Shown here: in pieces, positions 1-10,737 of the stretch
Layout: each line of letters starts with the position of its first letter
Numbering within the stretch: position 1 is the stretch's first letter
Source of the DNA: Polytrichum commune
Taxonomy: Eukaryota; Streptophyta; Polytrichopsida; Polytrichales; Polytrichaceae
Assembly: GCA_950295325.1 (NCBI GenBank)
Contig: OX485806.1
Location: forward strand, 10,974,001 to 11,038,000
Direction: 5' to 3'
Length of the DNA: 64,000 bases
Translations under genes and position numbers: made by a program
The notes under the pieces: model-generated
Seen by the model: the letters and a program-made list of their open reading frames with translations, nothing else
What the model was told of the DNA's origin: nothing
Database searches by the model: none

Positions 1-336
1 AAGATGGAACACAAGATAGATTGTTTGTTTGCAGAAAACAAATGAAATTTGAACAAGATATCATCAATTGTTTCTTAGACCTCCAATGTTACTTAGTATG
101 GGTTGGTTAATAGTTGCACTACGTCCACAAGATTATGTTTAATAGGCTTTTAGTGTATATTCCTTGCTTGGGGGGGGGGGGTATTATCTTTAAGAATTGG
201 AATATTAGGAGTCCTTAAAGTAGGAATTTTTTTTACTGAGCATAAAATATTAATACCCTATTGGTAATTAAATAGCCCTTAATTTTCAACCAAAAGGGGG
301 GGGTGCATTGTGAATTGGCATTTTAACAATGGGATT
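1..336. other. Non-coding flank
   Basis: No gene is seen. The stretch is AT-rich with a G homopolymer near 171-181 and a shorter G run near 296-302. It ends at the boundary of an inverted LTR. Confidence 0.5.
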
Positions 337-442
337 TGTCGTGTAGATAGCGATCGTGTGTCACTGCAACTCGAGTACCAACTACCACTAACAAATAACA
401 CCAAAACATAGCAAAGGCACACATACATAACACACCTCCACA
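337..442 (-). repeat. 106-bp LTR, inverted copy
   Basis: Read on the minus strand this begins TGTGGAGGTGTG and ends CTACACGACA. It matches the LTRs at 12822-12927 and 13264-13369 over the same 106 bp. As in the main element, a purine-rich stretch ending in GGGCA lies immediately before it. The sequence beyond its 3' end (below 337) differs from that after the other two copies, which fixes the LTR boundary. Confidence 0.8.
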
Positions 443-1221
443 TGCCCTCCCTTAGTTGATTATGGAGCCCCGCCAAACAGCTAAGACCAATGCCAATCCA
501 AAGGGCATAGATAATGAAGAATTAATTCGCAACCAACTAGTGTGCTGAACGTCATTCCAAGGAACTGTAGGTTGAGTGCAGTGTGAGCCCCATTTTTAAT
601 CGCCTCTGATGTTTGGCCATCAGATTCCAAAGAATTAATTCCACCGTCTCACGTTCGATCGCGTCTCTAAACCATAACTCCTTATTTTCCACAACACAGT
701 GGAAACCACACATGATCATTGAGTACGACTGGTGGAAGCACCAAGTACCGAAGATCCTCGACATCGAGGACGAGTCTGCTATCCAGATGGTAGAGAAGTC
801 AAGGGTGGCCTCAGGCATGCCATGTGCCAACCACGTTGACACTGATCACACAAGAGCATAGTAGCCGCTCCTTTCTTCTCCCCACACATAAAACATGAAA
901 GACCCTATGGCACAACGGCCACGATGACATGGGGCACAATTTTTGAAATACTCGCGACATTCCCTGCCATCCTTGCCTTCCAACAACAACAAACCACTCG
1001 GCAACACCTCCTTCACCCGAAGGACAGTGCACCCCGCCTTGACATCCAATATCGTAGGCGCCTCACATTGGAGATAAACATAATATCCCTATCAGAATCT
1101 CCGCAACTGGGGTCAGTAAGCACCGTTGCAAATGCGTGCATAACGCAATGTGTCACGGTGCTGAGCAATGGACAAATTTTCCATGGCCGTAGGCATGGCC
1201 CTCTGGAAGAATTGAGCACCC
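443..1221 (-). pseudogene. Truncated 3' end of the methyltransferase-type retroelement (integrase tail and PHD finger)
   Basis: The minus strand of this segment is homologous to 12008-12821 of the main element. It covers the integrase C-terminal region, the PHD finger (a Cys-Asp-Gln-Cys pair followed by Trp-His-Met and a Cys, then a Cys pair), the 3' untranslated region and the polypurine tract. Reading frames are broken in several places, so no protein is expected. Homology stops at about 1221, where the upstream integrase core should begin, so the copy is 5'-truncated. It shows that the PHD-bearing element has at least two insertions within 12 kb. Confidence 0.8.
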
Positions 1222-1592
1222 CCATCTGCAACGGTAATTGACACTTTGTGCGGCACATGCCCTTGTGCCCAAGCCTTAGCTCTCATCCTCTAAGGCATTT
1301 TCAAGCACCAAACAACAAACACCCACCCTAATTCAAGTGTTCCCTCAACAAAATTTCTCACAACATAATTACATTGTATTGTCTAATTAGTGTGGGTTGC
1401 CCTTCGGATTTGCGTGTTGCTATAACTTTTTACTGACATTATCAATTTTTTATCAACTAAGTTATATCATGTTCTTCACTGTGCATGCATACTAACTACT
1501 TATGTTATTTGGGAAAAAATGATACTCTCAATAAAATGTTGTAGCAATGCGTAACTCCAAATGGTAACCCACGTTGATTAGACAAAACAATG
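1222..1592. other. Non-coding, MITE-like remnants
   Basis: No gene is seen. Short stretches near 1425-1575 weakly resemble the approximately 215-bp MITE that follows, so this may be an older decayed copy. Confidence 0.35.
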
Positions 1593-2344
1593 TACACTAA
1601 ATATTGTATTCATTGTCACTTATTGTTTGGAATTACACAATGTTATATCTATTAACTCTATATCACACGATCTACCAACAAATGTCAAATTGGTTGTTTG
1701 GACATTTATAGCACATCAACAACTTTAATTGGTAAAAACTTACATCTTCAGCAATAGAAAGATACAACACCGTGTAACTCCAAAGAGCAAGTGACACTAA
1801 GGGCCGCTTTACACATAGAGGCTGGGCCAATTCGTTGTGTAAGAGGCTTGAAATCCTCACTTGTGATTGGCCAAAAGGTTTAAATCGGCCTCAACCCCTT
1901 TACACCTAGAGGCAGGGTCGATTTGGTGGTATGAAATTTTTAGTCAAAAAATGCACGGTATGACACGGCCCGAGCTCGTTGAATTGGGTGCACCCAAAAT
2001 GGAGGGCCAATGTCACATTTCAATAATAAAAACTCTTTTTGAATAAAAAATGATTTCTTCAACGAACCATATCCATTGGATTATGTGGAAACATGAACGG
2101 CTTTATGCTAGATTATGCTAGATCCGTTGGATTATCCTAGATTTATTGAATCGACCTAGCTTCTTGGCCCTAAGGCCTTTACATATGGAAAAATTGGCCC
2201 GCATTATAATCTTATCATAATGTGTAGTTGAGGACGGTCTCCAACCCAAAAAGGGCTGAAATTTCATGCAATCGGCCTCTTGGGGAATTGGCCTGGCCTC
2301 TAGGTGTAAATTACAGCGGCCCTTAATTATCATATTTAGTGTAG
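1593..2344. mobile_element. MITE family C copy, split by a GGGCC MITE
   Basis: The left part (1593-1800) and the right tip (2323-2344) match the approximately 215-bp family seen intact at 28431-28652. Shared features are a terminal CACTAAATAT-type palindrome, the phrase TTGTTTGGACATT in the middle, and TGTAACTCCAA near the right end. The copy is interrupted at its terminal palindrome by the element at 1801-2322. Confidence 0.6.
1801..2322. mobile_element. GGGCC-terminal MITE (family A), 522 bp
   Basis: The left end (GGGCCGC then TTTACACATAGAGGC) and the right end (GCCTCTAGGTGTAAATTACAGCGGCCC) form imperfect terminal inverted repeats of about 35-40 bp. The flanks are TAA on the left and TTA on the right, an imperfect version of the TAA duplication seen at 27262-27635. 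The TIR type and 3-bp target suggest a PIF/Harbinger-like non-autonomous element. No transposase is present. Confidence 0.65.
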
Positions 2345-3460
2345 TCCGTTTTCGGTAACCCAAGTGACAGAGAACAAAGGTTAACTTACCACAGTAAACA
2401 ATTTGCAGCACTGCCACCTGAGGCACTCCTCAATATAATAATAAGCGCCTCCGTCTCCCAAGCTGTACCCTGTCACAGGCACCAATGAAGACAGAAATTA
2501 ACTTCGCTGACAAAGACGGGGACACGAGGGACGGCGTCCTTTGCCCTGCCCTGCGTCCCCCGCATGCACACTTATTAACATACTCAAAGTAACTTATATA
2601 TAATCCCTCCCTCCATGTAATTAAGCCGCCTTATAATCTCGGTACTGTACTCCCTCTTGAGGATGACACGTTTAGGAACACACACAAAAAAAGTCGTATT
2701 ATCGAGGTGTCGTCTTCTCATTTACTTTACTATGACAAATGGTGTAAAGTTGTGGTATTGCTGAGGGAGTATGAAAACATAAGTAATATGAGTTTAAAAG
2801 TATAGACAATGAGTTTGAGCGATATCGATGGTGTGAAAAATAATAACTTTTAATTAGAAACAAACATGAATGTTCTCGAGAACTCTTGGAATAATAAGAG
2901 TCCAAAGATCTGTGGTGTTGCCTACCCAAGTTAGCAACTGTCTTATCTAAATTTCCTATTAACTTTTGAAAACTAAGAATTTCATTAACACCAACGTATA
3001 AAGAATTCTCTAACAAAAAATGAGACAATAATGATGCATGACATTTAGCATCACTAAGCTTTATTATACGTGGAGCAACATCATTCACATCCACTGAATG
3101 TAGATTAATATCAAAATCAAAGTCTTATGCATGATTGGTTCCCAAAGCAGCATCCACCAACTCATCAATACTCATCCACCAATTCACGGCAACATACTAG
3201 GTAGGAGGCCACTCTAACCCTAATTCTCATTAAGTTCCCAATGGTATGTGAAGTTCCCAAGTAGTTCCCAAGTTGAAATGAATGCATTTTAGATGTACAT
3301 AACATAAATGAAAGGAATTTTAGCATTAACCACCTCTTTGATATGACAAAACATAGATTCTAAATATCGCATTATCAAGTGTCACAGTCGTATAAAAGAG
3401 GGAGTTTTGAACTAAAAAGTTTGGTGTCGCAAAAATGTGTCGTATTAACGAGGTTAGACT
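2345..3460. other. Non-coding; weak Stowaway-like candidate
   Basis: No gene is supported. The segment 2648-2771 is bounded by TACTCCCTC and GAGGGAGTA, a perfect 9-bp inverted pair beginning with TA, like Stowaway elements. A second GAGGGAG near 3398 and near-repeats of a GTCGTATTA phrase at about 2690 and 3438 may mark a different, larger decayed element. Confidence 0.3.
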
Positions 3461-3793
3461 TGTCACGGTATGCGGCGTCGACGGCCGCATCTTATCCGTT
3501 GGGTTTCATCCATCTAGATTTGGATGGATGAATCTAGATGTGGAGAGGAAGGCTCCTAAGTGAGGAGCCTCCTCCTTGGCTTGGCATTCTTGCCAAGTCA
3601 AGTCTTGTGAGTTAGTGTGTGGAGAGAGCTTGTTTGAGGTATAGATTGCATGATTTTGCAATAAATTTTGAGTTCTTCTTTCCCTACTTACACTCTTGGA
3701 TTCTCCCTTGGTGGAGTGAGAGATAGCTTGACTAGTTGTGTGCATTTGAAGAGAGATTTAGAGCTCTTGCAAGGGTTTGATTCTCTTCCTTCT
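3461..3793 (+). repeat. 333-bp direct repeat, upstream copy
   Basis: It begins TGTCACGGTATGCGG and is about 98% identical, with no length change, to 12930-13262. It contains a short hairpin-prone stretch around an ATCTAGAT core near 3510-3540. Because the downstream copy follows an LTR directly, this is read as the start of the element leader. Alternatively it is part of an LTR of another family that also begins TGTCACGG. Confidence 0.75.
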
Positions 3794-5306
3794 CACTTGG
3801 CAAGAATGCTTCATTTTTTTATGTTTTCTTCTTCATTCTTGAGATGTAATGTGCAAGGGAGGGCGTGAAGACAAGGAGTGACGAAGTTATGAAGTTCCGG
3901 AGCGAGAAAACCCCGGATTTGCGAAGCAAGATAAAGAATGTTTGCTTGTGAATGTCACTTCAAGGTGAATTGTAGTGACAAGTTGTTGAATTTTCCACGG
4001 AATTTTATGTCAATTGATTGCCTGCAAGCATGAATTTGTGAAGTGGGAGGTGAAGGGGACATTCTTGATCCTAAAAAGATATCAAACTGTTAACAAAAAA
4101 AAAAAAAACAGAAGAAAGAGAGGAAGAGGGAGGCGGTCTGCCTCCCTCCGCTGCTGGTCAGGGCTGCTGGTCTGCGCTGGTCTGGATAGCGGCGGCCATC
4201 TGCGTCTGTCCGCGGCCGCCAGTGTTTGTCAGTAGCCGCCTGCTGGGACAAGGGATCAGGGAGGTTTCTTACTTAATCCAACCTCCTGCTGGTGCAGCTG
4301 GGGCAGGGGATTGGGGAGGATTTTCACAAATTAACCAATCCCGACACGGGGTAGTGATCGGGAAGATTTTTGTTTGGACGTAATCGGTTTAGATCCGGGT
4401 GTTTGCAAGTCAAACCGGTTACGTATTAACACTCTTTATTTATTTATTTAGTTTTAGTTTTAGTTTTTCTTAATTAATCAATGCGTTAATGAATTAAAAG
4501 CGGACTTAATTTAATATAATTAATTTTAATTAATTAATTAGGTTATGTTTCCTTTCAACTTCTAATTTTTCTCTTCTCTCTAAGGGGTTAATTTCTTAGG
4601 CTTATTAATCAAGGACACAAGGAATAAACCTAAGCTCTTATGAAATATTAAAAATACTTGGGATTCTTTTTAGGGGTTGTGTTGTACGAAATTTCCGAGG
4701 GGTGTGTCATTGGGAATTAGGTGGCATGTGGAATTTTCGTTCGGCCTAAAATAAATTATTATTAGGGTCGAATTGTGTTTATCAGCACATATTCCTGGCA
4801 TTGTTGTGAGGAGAGATTCTTAGGTAGTGGTGAAAAAATGAGAGATGTGCATTTTCATTTCTTAAGCAATAGGGGCTCTTCATTTTGACAACCAACCGCA
4901 GGCGGGTGCCGGTTGGTCGCGGTCGCTTTCAATTTTTGTTTAAATGTTGTTTGGGGAAGAGGATCCAGTGCTGAAAATTGCATTGTTTTCTGTCTTTTGT
5001 TTTGGTACCTTCCCCCGTCGCGGGTTGTATTGCTGGCAGTTGTCGGCATTGCCCCATTTTGTGTTGTTATAGATTATGATAGGGTACTGTGGAGGTGAGG
5101 TCGGATTAATGACCGACGGGACCTTTGTTTGTGCACCAAGTGGGCGGTGCTTGTTTTCACTTGTGGTGAGGCTGGGTTAATGACCAACAGACCATAAGTT
5201 TTGGTGGTGGTTGTAGGTGCAGGTTGCCTTTGACCCTTTTTCTCTTTGTACCTGGATACTAATTCATTTTGGGTTGTTGATTCGGTGACCATCCCATTGT
5301 GGGTTT
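3794..5306 (+). other. Retroelement leader (5' untranslated region)
   Basis: This long non-coding region precedes the Gag start. It holds an A-run near 4097-4110 followed by a purine-rich stretch, a GC-rich block at 4130-4240, and at about 4355-4433 a fragment of MITE family B (TGATCGGGAAGA terminus, then a CCGGTT core). No canonical primer-binding site for initiator tRNA-Met was found near its start. Confidence 0.5.
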
Positions 5307-8300
5307 ATGGTTACAACTCGTACTCAACACTATCGTTCTCCGTCCCCAGGAGCATCGGAAGGTCATCCCTCGGACCTCTCGGACGTTGAACTAGTGGTAG
5401 TACCTAACGAGGTTTTTCAGCCTACTTCGGCGTGGGGGACTATCACTCGGTCTCACGTCCTGTGGGTGGGAATCTTTGACGATATGGAGGACGAGACTAG
5501 GGGAGGGATACGGGACCGGTTTTCCGGTCGAGCAGGGACCATTTCTCTGCAAGACTGGAAAATCCGGTTTCGTACGTGGATGCGAGAGAAACGCCAACGC
5601 AATACCAATTTTAACGATTGGTATGCGTTCGAGCTTCTGCCTCAGCATTTGGAGCATGAAGCTCTCCAAATTTATGAGCAGTGGACGGAGGCTGATTGGA
5701 TGGAGCTGCGCCAGGTGGAGCGATACTGGGAGACTCGGGTTGAGTTGGTATCCACATTGAAGGAAGGCGCAGCTTCCAGTTTCATGGCCGTCCCTGAGGT
5801 TAAATCGGAGGTGTCGGAGGGAGTATTTGTGGTGGACGTAGAGGGAGTTTCTCCTGGTGAATCCAAGGATAAGGGTTCTGCTCCCGCTGTGGCGAAGACG
5901 TCGAGCCCCATTCTTCCATTCTCCCGTTATGCCCAGGCTACCCAGGCGGCTTTAGCCTCTTTGGGGGCTCCGCCAGTTTTTGAGCCGTTGCGGGCATTTG
6001 AGCTGCATCTACATGAGGAGTACGGAGGTTTCCGTCGGGACCAGATGCAGCGGATACAAGATTTTAGACGGGAGAAGGACGATACACCTCGTACCATGTA
6101 TACGAGGTTGGCGAGGTTTGCCAGAGAATCTAGAGGTGTGTTTGCGGAAAGTCAATTGGTAAAGGTGTTTTTGTCTAAGATTGACAAACGCCTTCTTGAC
6201 TTGGCGCTGCCCAGGATCATCATGAATTATGGTGGTCGGGCGACACTCGCAGAGGCATTCACCATTGTGGAGCAATGTGATCGTGCATTGTGTCAGCACG
6301 ACGCCACTGATTTGGTGTCCCTGCTAGTAGATTCTAGCAAATCCCGAAGAGTTCCGGTTGCGGCTGCGGGATTGGCGGAAGCCGAGGTAGACAAGACTAT
6401 GTATTGTTGGTCTTGTGGGCAGGCTGGCCACGCTAAGAAGGACTGTCCTTCGAAGCAAAGGCAAGCCCAAACCGTCACTACTCCGAAGCGGAACCCATTT
6501 GTTCCCGCTAAGGGCTCGGCGAAGGGGACGACGGGTAATCAGTTACCCAAGCAGTTGAAGTGTTCCCATTGTGGGCGGAACAATCATGCGGTGGAGAACT
6601 GCTTTGCTCTCCATCCTGAGAAACGTCCTTCTTCCGACCGGGAGAAGACGTTGGAGGCGAAGATTGGAGCCATGGAGGAGAGGTTCAAAAGCTTGGCGTC
6701 ATCCGGCCAAATCTTGGCCTCACCGTCTTCCTTCGGAGCTCAGGCTAGTTCTTCCACTCCGGATTACTATATGTTCGGAGCCTCGGGCGAGGTGGTGAGT
6801 TCCGCGGCCGTGACACGTGCTCAAGCCGTGTCACAATCCATACCTTCGACCACAAATGAATATGTGGCAAGCTCGCGAGCTCGGGACAATGCGCCTGCGG
6901 ACCAAATTGGTCAGACACGACTACCATTATCTTTTGGATTGGCCGATGCCGTCCAATTTGTCAGTGGTCGTCATCCAAATGATGAGGTTTCACATTCAGC
7001 GACCGATGTGGCGCACACGTTGGCATCCAAGGTGTTGCACACACCTTTGTTCACGGCCATGGAATGGTCATCGCCAGAGTTTCAACCTGCTAAGGTTTTT
7101 TACTTAGCAGGTAGGATTTTGGAAGGGAAGGCATCCTTACCTTCTTTGACTGTGGCTCAAGCCACTACGGACATCCCTGCTTCTGAAGATCCTGAAGATG
7201 TGGCCAAACGGCGAGCGAGACTTGCGGCAGAGACCATTGCGTCTTTTGACGCACACGCCTTAGATGACAAAGCACCGACCACGTCTTATGACTCACCAGT
7301 ATCCGCGGGTGCATCCTATCTGTCTGATGTCGCTGCTAGACCTGTCCGCGAGCGCCGCGGCATTCGATCCGGCGTTGTGCGTATGGTCAATGATACCGGA
7401 ATTTTGGTGGTCAGTCGCACTGGGAGCAATGCTACTCGGGTTGCTCCCCGTTGTGTGATGATGGATTCAGGGGCACAGCCAGTTATGATCGGCAAAAGGC
7501 TTGCCCAAAAGTTGAGGTTGACGGCCGAGGATTTGGCTCCCTGTCCATTCACCATTGTCACATCCATTGGTCACGTGGAGCAGGCCATGGGTTATACTCG
7601 AGAGCCATTACAACTTAGCTTCCAAGTGAAGCCTGAAGATTCACCCGCACCTCTTCTTCTTAGGTGTGCGGTGACGGATGCGACCAACTATGACATTTTA
7701 GTTGGTCAGCAAGCACTTTACCCTTTGGGTTTTATTTTGGACAACTGGACTGAGGAGGCGTGGATCCGACCAGGTTGGTCGGCTGGGGATGGCCGCATGG
7801 AACTTATTCCCGTGGCTTTCGCGGCGGCCGCGACCATAGCACCATTATCTATGGTTTTTGGATGTGGTACTATGGTGGACACATTGCCTTATGGTTCCGC
7901 ATTGTTGGAGGAGTCATTGGCATTCATGGGGAGTACAGACGATCAACTGGATATAGCACCTGAGGGTGTATTGGTGCGCCATCCCAAGGATCCCCTTCCT
8001 CTTTGGCGTGATTCCGCCGAGCTATTTCGGAGGTGCGAGGATATTGTTCACTCTCTCACTCCTAGGACACCGGTCATATCATGTGTCCTCTCGACATTGG
8101 CACATCCCATTTTATGGCAGCCGCCAGACGCGGGGATTACTTTGGTGGAACTGTTTGGGGGCATCGGCACGGGCTTAGCAGCTGTATTGGAGGCTGGCCT
8201 CACGGTCAGACGGTATGTCTATGTGGACAACTCTCCAGTGTCCACCCGTGTGGCTCGTCACCATCTTCACCAGTTGATGGTATTGTACCCCCAGCAGTTA

Positions 8301-9149
8301 CACCCAACTGCCATTCGTGGGTGTTTTTCACGTCTCCCTCGTGATGTTACACTCATCAGTGAGGCCGACTTACGACACTTGGGCCCGGTGGATATGGTGA
8401 TTGCGGGATGGCCATGTCAAGGCCACTCACGTGCTGGGGCAGGCCGAGGTTTAGAGGATTCCAGGTCTAGCCTTTTCTGGGACCTCATCCGGCTTATGCA
8501 GTGGTGGTTTACCCACCAACCTTCTCCTCCAGGGTATATCTTCGAGAATGTAACTTTGTTGGGAGACTCTCAGGACAAGGTGTTGGAAGGCGGTCATTAT
8601 GTCCGTCAACACCTTGGACATCCCATTTTTGTGGATGCTGCGAGCATTGGTTCTTATGCCCACCGGCCTCGGTGGATTTGGACCAACCTCGCACCGTCAT
8701 CTAATTTAGCTGCAGCATTTTCTGCAGTGTCTTCACCTTTGGATCAGAAGGTGGATGACATCTTGGATCCAAACCGGACCTCTTTGCCGGTTGTTCGAGA
8801 TGATTTACCCCCGTTGGCATTGGTCAACAAAGTGGGGGCACCACGGAAGGCCTTTCCCACCTTTATGACGTTTCCACAGTCATTCGCCTTCCGCGATCGG
8901 GGGCCGGGTATGGTGTGGGATGCTAACACCAAAATCCACACCGAACCGTTGGCTGACGAACGGGAGCGGGCCATGGGATTCCGCACTGGCACCACCGCAA
9001 CTCCTAATATTTCTGAGGGCCAACGACGCTTCGTGTTGGGCCAAGCCATGGATTTTTATACCATGGTGTGGACTGTTGCTTTATGCCTTTCATTGCAAAG
9101 GCATCGTGGTGAACAGTGGTTGTCTCTGGGGGCAGAGGACTCTGGTTAG
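5307..9149 (+). CDS. Gag-protease-DNA cytosine methyltransferase polyprotein
   Basis: An uninterrupted 1280-residue ORF. Residues about 200-340 are Gag capsid-like. Two CCHC knuckles follow at C367-C370-H375-C380 and C419-C422-H427-C432. An aspartic protease domain has its Asp-Ser-Gly active site at 720-722. From about 945 to 1260 lies a C5-methyltransferase with motifs in conventional order: SAM-binding Phe-Gly-Gly-Ile-Gly-Thr-Gly (950-956), catalytic Pro-Cys-Gln (1036-1038), Glu-Asn-Val (1080-1082), Ala-His-Arg-Pro-Arg-Trp (1118-1123), Glu-Arg-Glu-Arg-Ala-Met-Gly-Phe (1218-1225) and Gln-Arg-Arg...Leu-Gly (1239-1245). Key residues are all present. Motif VIII and the C-terminal motifs recall Dnmt3-type enzymes; the unpermuted order argues against a DRM origin. 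The expected product is 5-methylcytosine in DNA, probably the element's own or target chromatin (inference). The ATG at 5307 is the first in frame. Confidence 0.9.
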   Translation: MVTTRTQHYRSPSPGASEGHPSDLSDVELVVVPNEVFQPTSAWGTITRSHVLWVGIFDDMEDETRGGIRDRFSGRAGTISLQDWKIRFRTWMREKRQRNTNFNDWYAFELLPQHLEHEALQIYEQWTEADWMELRQVERYWETRVELVSTLKEGAASSFMAVPEVKSEVSEGVFVVDVEGVSPGESKDKGSAPAVAKTSSPILPFSRYAQATQAALASLGAPPVFEPLRAFELHLHEEYGGFRRDQMQRIQDFRREKDDTPRTMYTRLARFARESRGVFAESQLVKVFLSKIDKRLLDLALPRIIMNYGGRATLAEAFTIVEQCDRALCQHDATDLVSLLVDSSKSRRVPVAAAGLAEAEVDKTMYCWSCGQAGHAKKDCPSKQRQAQTVTTPKRNPFVPAKGSAKGTTGNQLPKQLKCSHCGRNNHAVENCFALHPEKRPSSDREKTLEAKIGAMEERFKSLASSGQILASPSSFGAQASSSTPDYYMFGASGEVVSSAAVTRAQAVSQSIPSTTNEYVASSRARDNAPADQIGQTRLPLSFGLADAVQFVSGRHPNDEVSHSATDVAHTLASKVLHTPLFTAMEWSSPEFQPAKVFYLAGRILEGKASLPSLTVAQATTDIPASEDPEDVAKRRARLAAETIASFDAHALDDKAPTTSYDSPVSAGASYLSDVAARPVRERRGIRSGVVRMVNDTGILVVSRTGSNATRVAPRCVMMDSGAQPVMIGKRLAQKLRLTAEDLAPCPFTIVTSIGHVEQAMGYTREPLQLSFQVKPEDSPAPLLLRCAVTDATNYDILVGQQALYPLGFILDNWTEEAWIRPGWSAGDGRMELIPVAFAAAATIAPLSMVFGCGTMVDTLPYGSALLEESLAFMGSTDDQLDIAPEGVLVRHPKDPLPLWRDSAELFRRCEDIVHSLTPRTPVISCVLSTLAHPILWQPPDAGITLVELFGGIGTGLAAVLEAGLTVRRYVYVDNSPVSTRVARHHLHQLMVLYPQQLHPTAIRGCFSRLPRDVTLISEADLRHLGPVDMVIAGWPCQGHSRAGAGRGLEDSRSSLFWDLIRLMQWWFTHQPSPPGYIFENVTLLGDSQDKVLEGGHYVRQHLGHPIFVDAASIGSYAHRPRWIWTNLAPSSNLAAAFSAVSSPLDQKVDDILDPNRTSLPVVRDDLPPLALVNKVGAPRKAFPTFMTFPQSFAFRDRGPGMVWDANTKIHTEPLADERERAMGFRTGTTATPNISEGQRRFVLGQAMDFYTMVWTVALCLSLQRHRGEQWLSLGAEDSG

Positions 9150-9398
9150 GGGGCACAGCGGTCCACACCCATGGAGGAGGGAATTCACGCCATGGTTGGA
9201 GAAGCCGAACGAATTTTTCAATTCGAGCAGCATGTGATGGAGGAGCTTCGAGCTCAACATTTTTACACTGCTTCAGTTTCTTCGCCTACGGTGGTGGCTT
9301 CATCATCACATATTGGTGGTGATGAAGAAATGTCAGACTCTAGTGCTAGCACCGAGACTGGGGCATGGTTAATGCCCCCTCCTCTCATTAGCAATTAG
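9150..9398 (+). pseudogene. In-frame linker between methyltransferase and reverse transcriptase
   Basis: After the TAG at 9147 the same frame stays open to a TAG at 9396. It encodes an acidic, Ser-rich linker with no recognised domain. The reverse transcriptase frame opens at 9392, one base back, so the two frames overlap by a few bases. This may be a one-base deletion in a once continuous ORF, or a real ORF junction. I see no classical slippery heptamer at the overlap. Confidence 0.5.
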
Positions 9399-10737
9399 AG
9401 TATGTGCCAACATCAGGTGGTTCTTCTTTGGTGGAGAGGAAGACTACAGAGTTTGATGATTGGCCATTGGAATTGGGCCCTCATCTCACTGGTGCTGAGG
9501 CACGGAAAATACGAGCATTTATTCGCTCGTACCGTAGGTGTTTTGGTTTTAGCCTTCAAGATCTTGAAGGTTATTAAGGAAAGCCCATCCACATTCAGTT
9601 GGAGGACGACCATCCCATTTTTCGGAGACCTTATAGGCTCAGTGTTTCCGAGCGGAGTGGCGTTCAGGCTCGTTGCCGAGAGCTTTTGGCAGCAAGGCTC
9701 ATCGAACTTTCCAACGGGGAGTATGCTTGTGCTACGGTTATGCCATCGAAAAATGATATCTTTGGCAATTGGACGGAGAAGCGGATGTGCGGGGATTACC
9801 GTCCAGTTAATCGGATGACCAAGTCGGATCGATATCCCATGCCAATCCTGGAGGAGTTGTTCGATGCCCTCGGATTTGCTCGAGTCTTTAGCACGTTGGA
9901 CTTGAGATCCGGCTATCACCAACTCCCATTACTTGTGGGAGACCGAGTGAAAACCACATTATGGGGAGTTGATCAAGATGGGAAAGATCAACTTTACCAT
10001 TGGAAGTTTCTTCCGTTTGGCCTAAAGAATGCACATGCGGAGTTTCAAAGAGTGATGGACCAAGTTCTCTCTGGCTTACCCTTTGCTCGGTGTTACATTG
10101 ATGACGTTATCATTTTCAGTATAACACCACATGAGCACGTAAGGCATCTTCAAGCCGTTTTTGAGCGGTTGCAACGGTGGGGATTGCGCTTGCACCACGG
10201 CAAGTGCAAGTTTTTCCATGACCGGCTGGCATATCTGGGGCATATGATTGTTCCAGGAGGTCTTGGGGTACAACAAGCTAAGGTGGACGCCTTGCAGAAG
10301 ATTCCGGCACCGGTTGATGTGCCGAGACTTCGTGCTTTCTTGGGCTTGGCGAATTACTATCGGCGATTCGTCAAGAACTTTAGCTTGATCGCCAAACCTC
10401 TCACCATTCTCACGAGCAAGGACCAACCATGGACTTGGGGTCGTGAGCAACAACAGGCGTTTGAAACATTGAAGCAGAAACTGGGTACGGCTCTAGTGCT
10501 TCGACGTCCAGATGTCTCCAAATCTTTCCAGTTGCATACGGATTGGAGTTCATTGGGTTTGGGAGCAGTTCTCACTCAGAAGGATGATTTTGGCCGGGAG
10601 TATGTTGTTGCTTACGCTTCGCGAAGCAATAACACGGCGGAGGCTAATTATTCATCCTACGAGGGAGAAGCATTGGCGGCGGTATGGGCTATTGCTCATT
10701 TTCGGCCGTATCTTTATGGTCAGCACTTTACTTTAGT
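9392..10737 (+). pseudogene. Retroelement reverse transcriptase and RNase H, broken
   Basis: A Ty3/gypsy-type reverse transcriptase. The N-terminal conserved block around Pro-Ile-Phe-Arg-Arg-Pro-Tyr-Arg begins near 9610. The Leu-Asp-Leu-Arg-Ser-Gly-Tyr-His block is near 9899. The catalytic Tyr-Ile-Asp-Asp lies at 10094-10105. The thumb and an RNase H domain of the gypsy type follow (His-Thr-Asp near 10535). Breaks are an in-frame TAA at 9575, just before the conserved block, and the loss of one base near 10736, after which the frame changes. The role would be synthesis of element cDNA. This copy could give only a partial product. Confidence 0.85.

Noticed and set aside
3461..4240. Interpretation of 3461 onward as a conventional long LTR
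   Set aside because: Only the first 333 bp recur downstream, that copy does not follow the polypurine tract, and a 106-bp unit with proper TG/CA ends does. A mixed origin is still possible.
5391..9049. Minus-strand and other-frame ORFs within the retroelement
   Set aside because: They overlap the long Gag-protease-methyltransferase frame, which has clear domains; the others have none.
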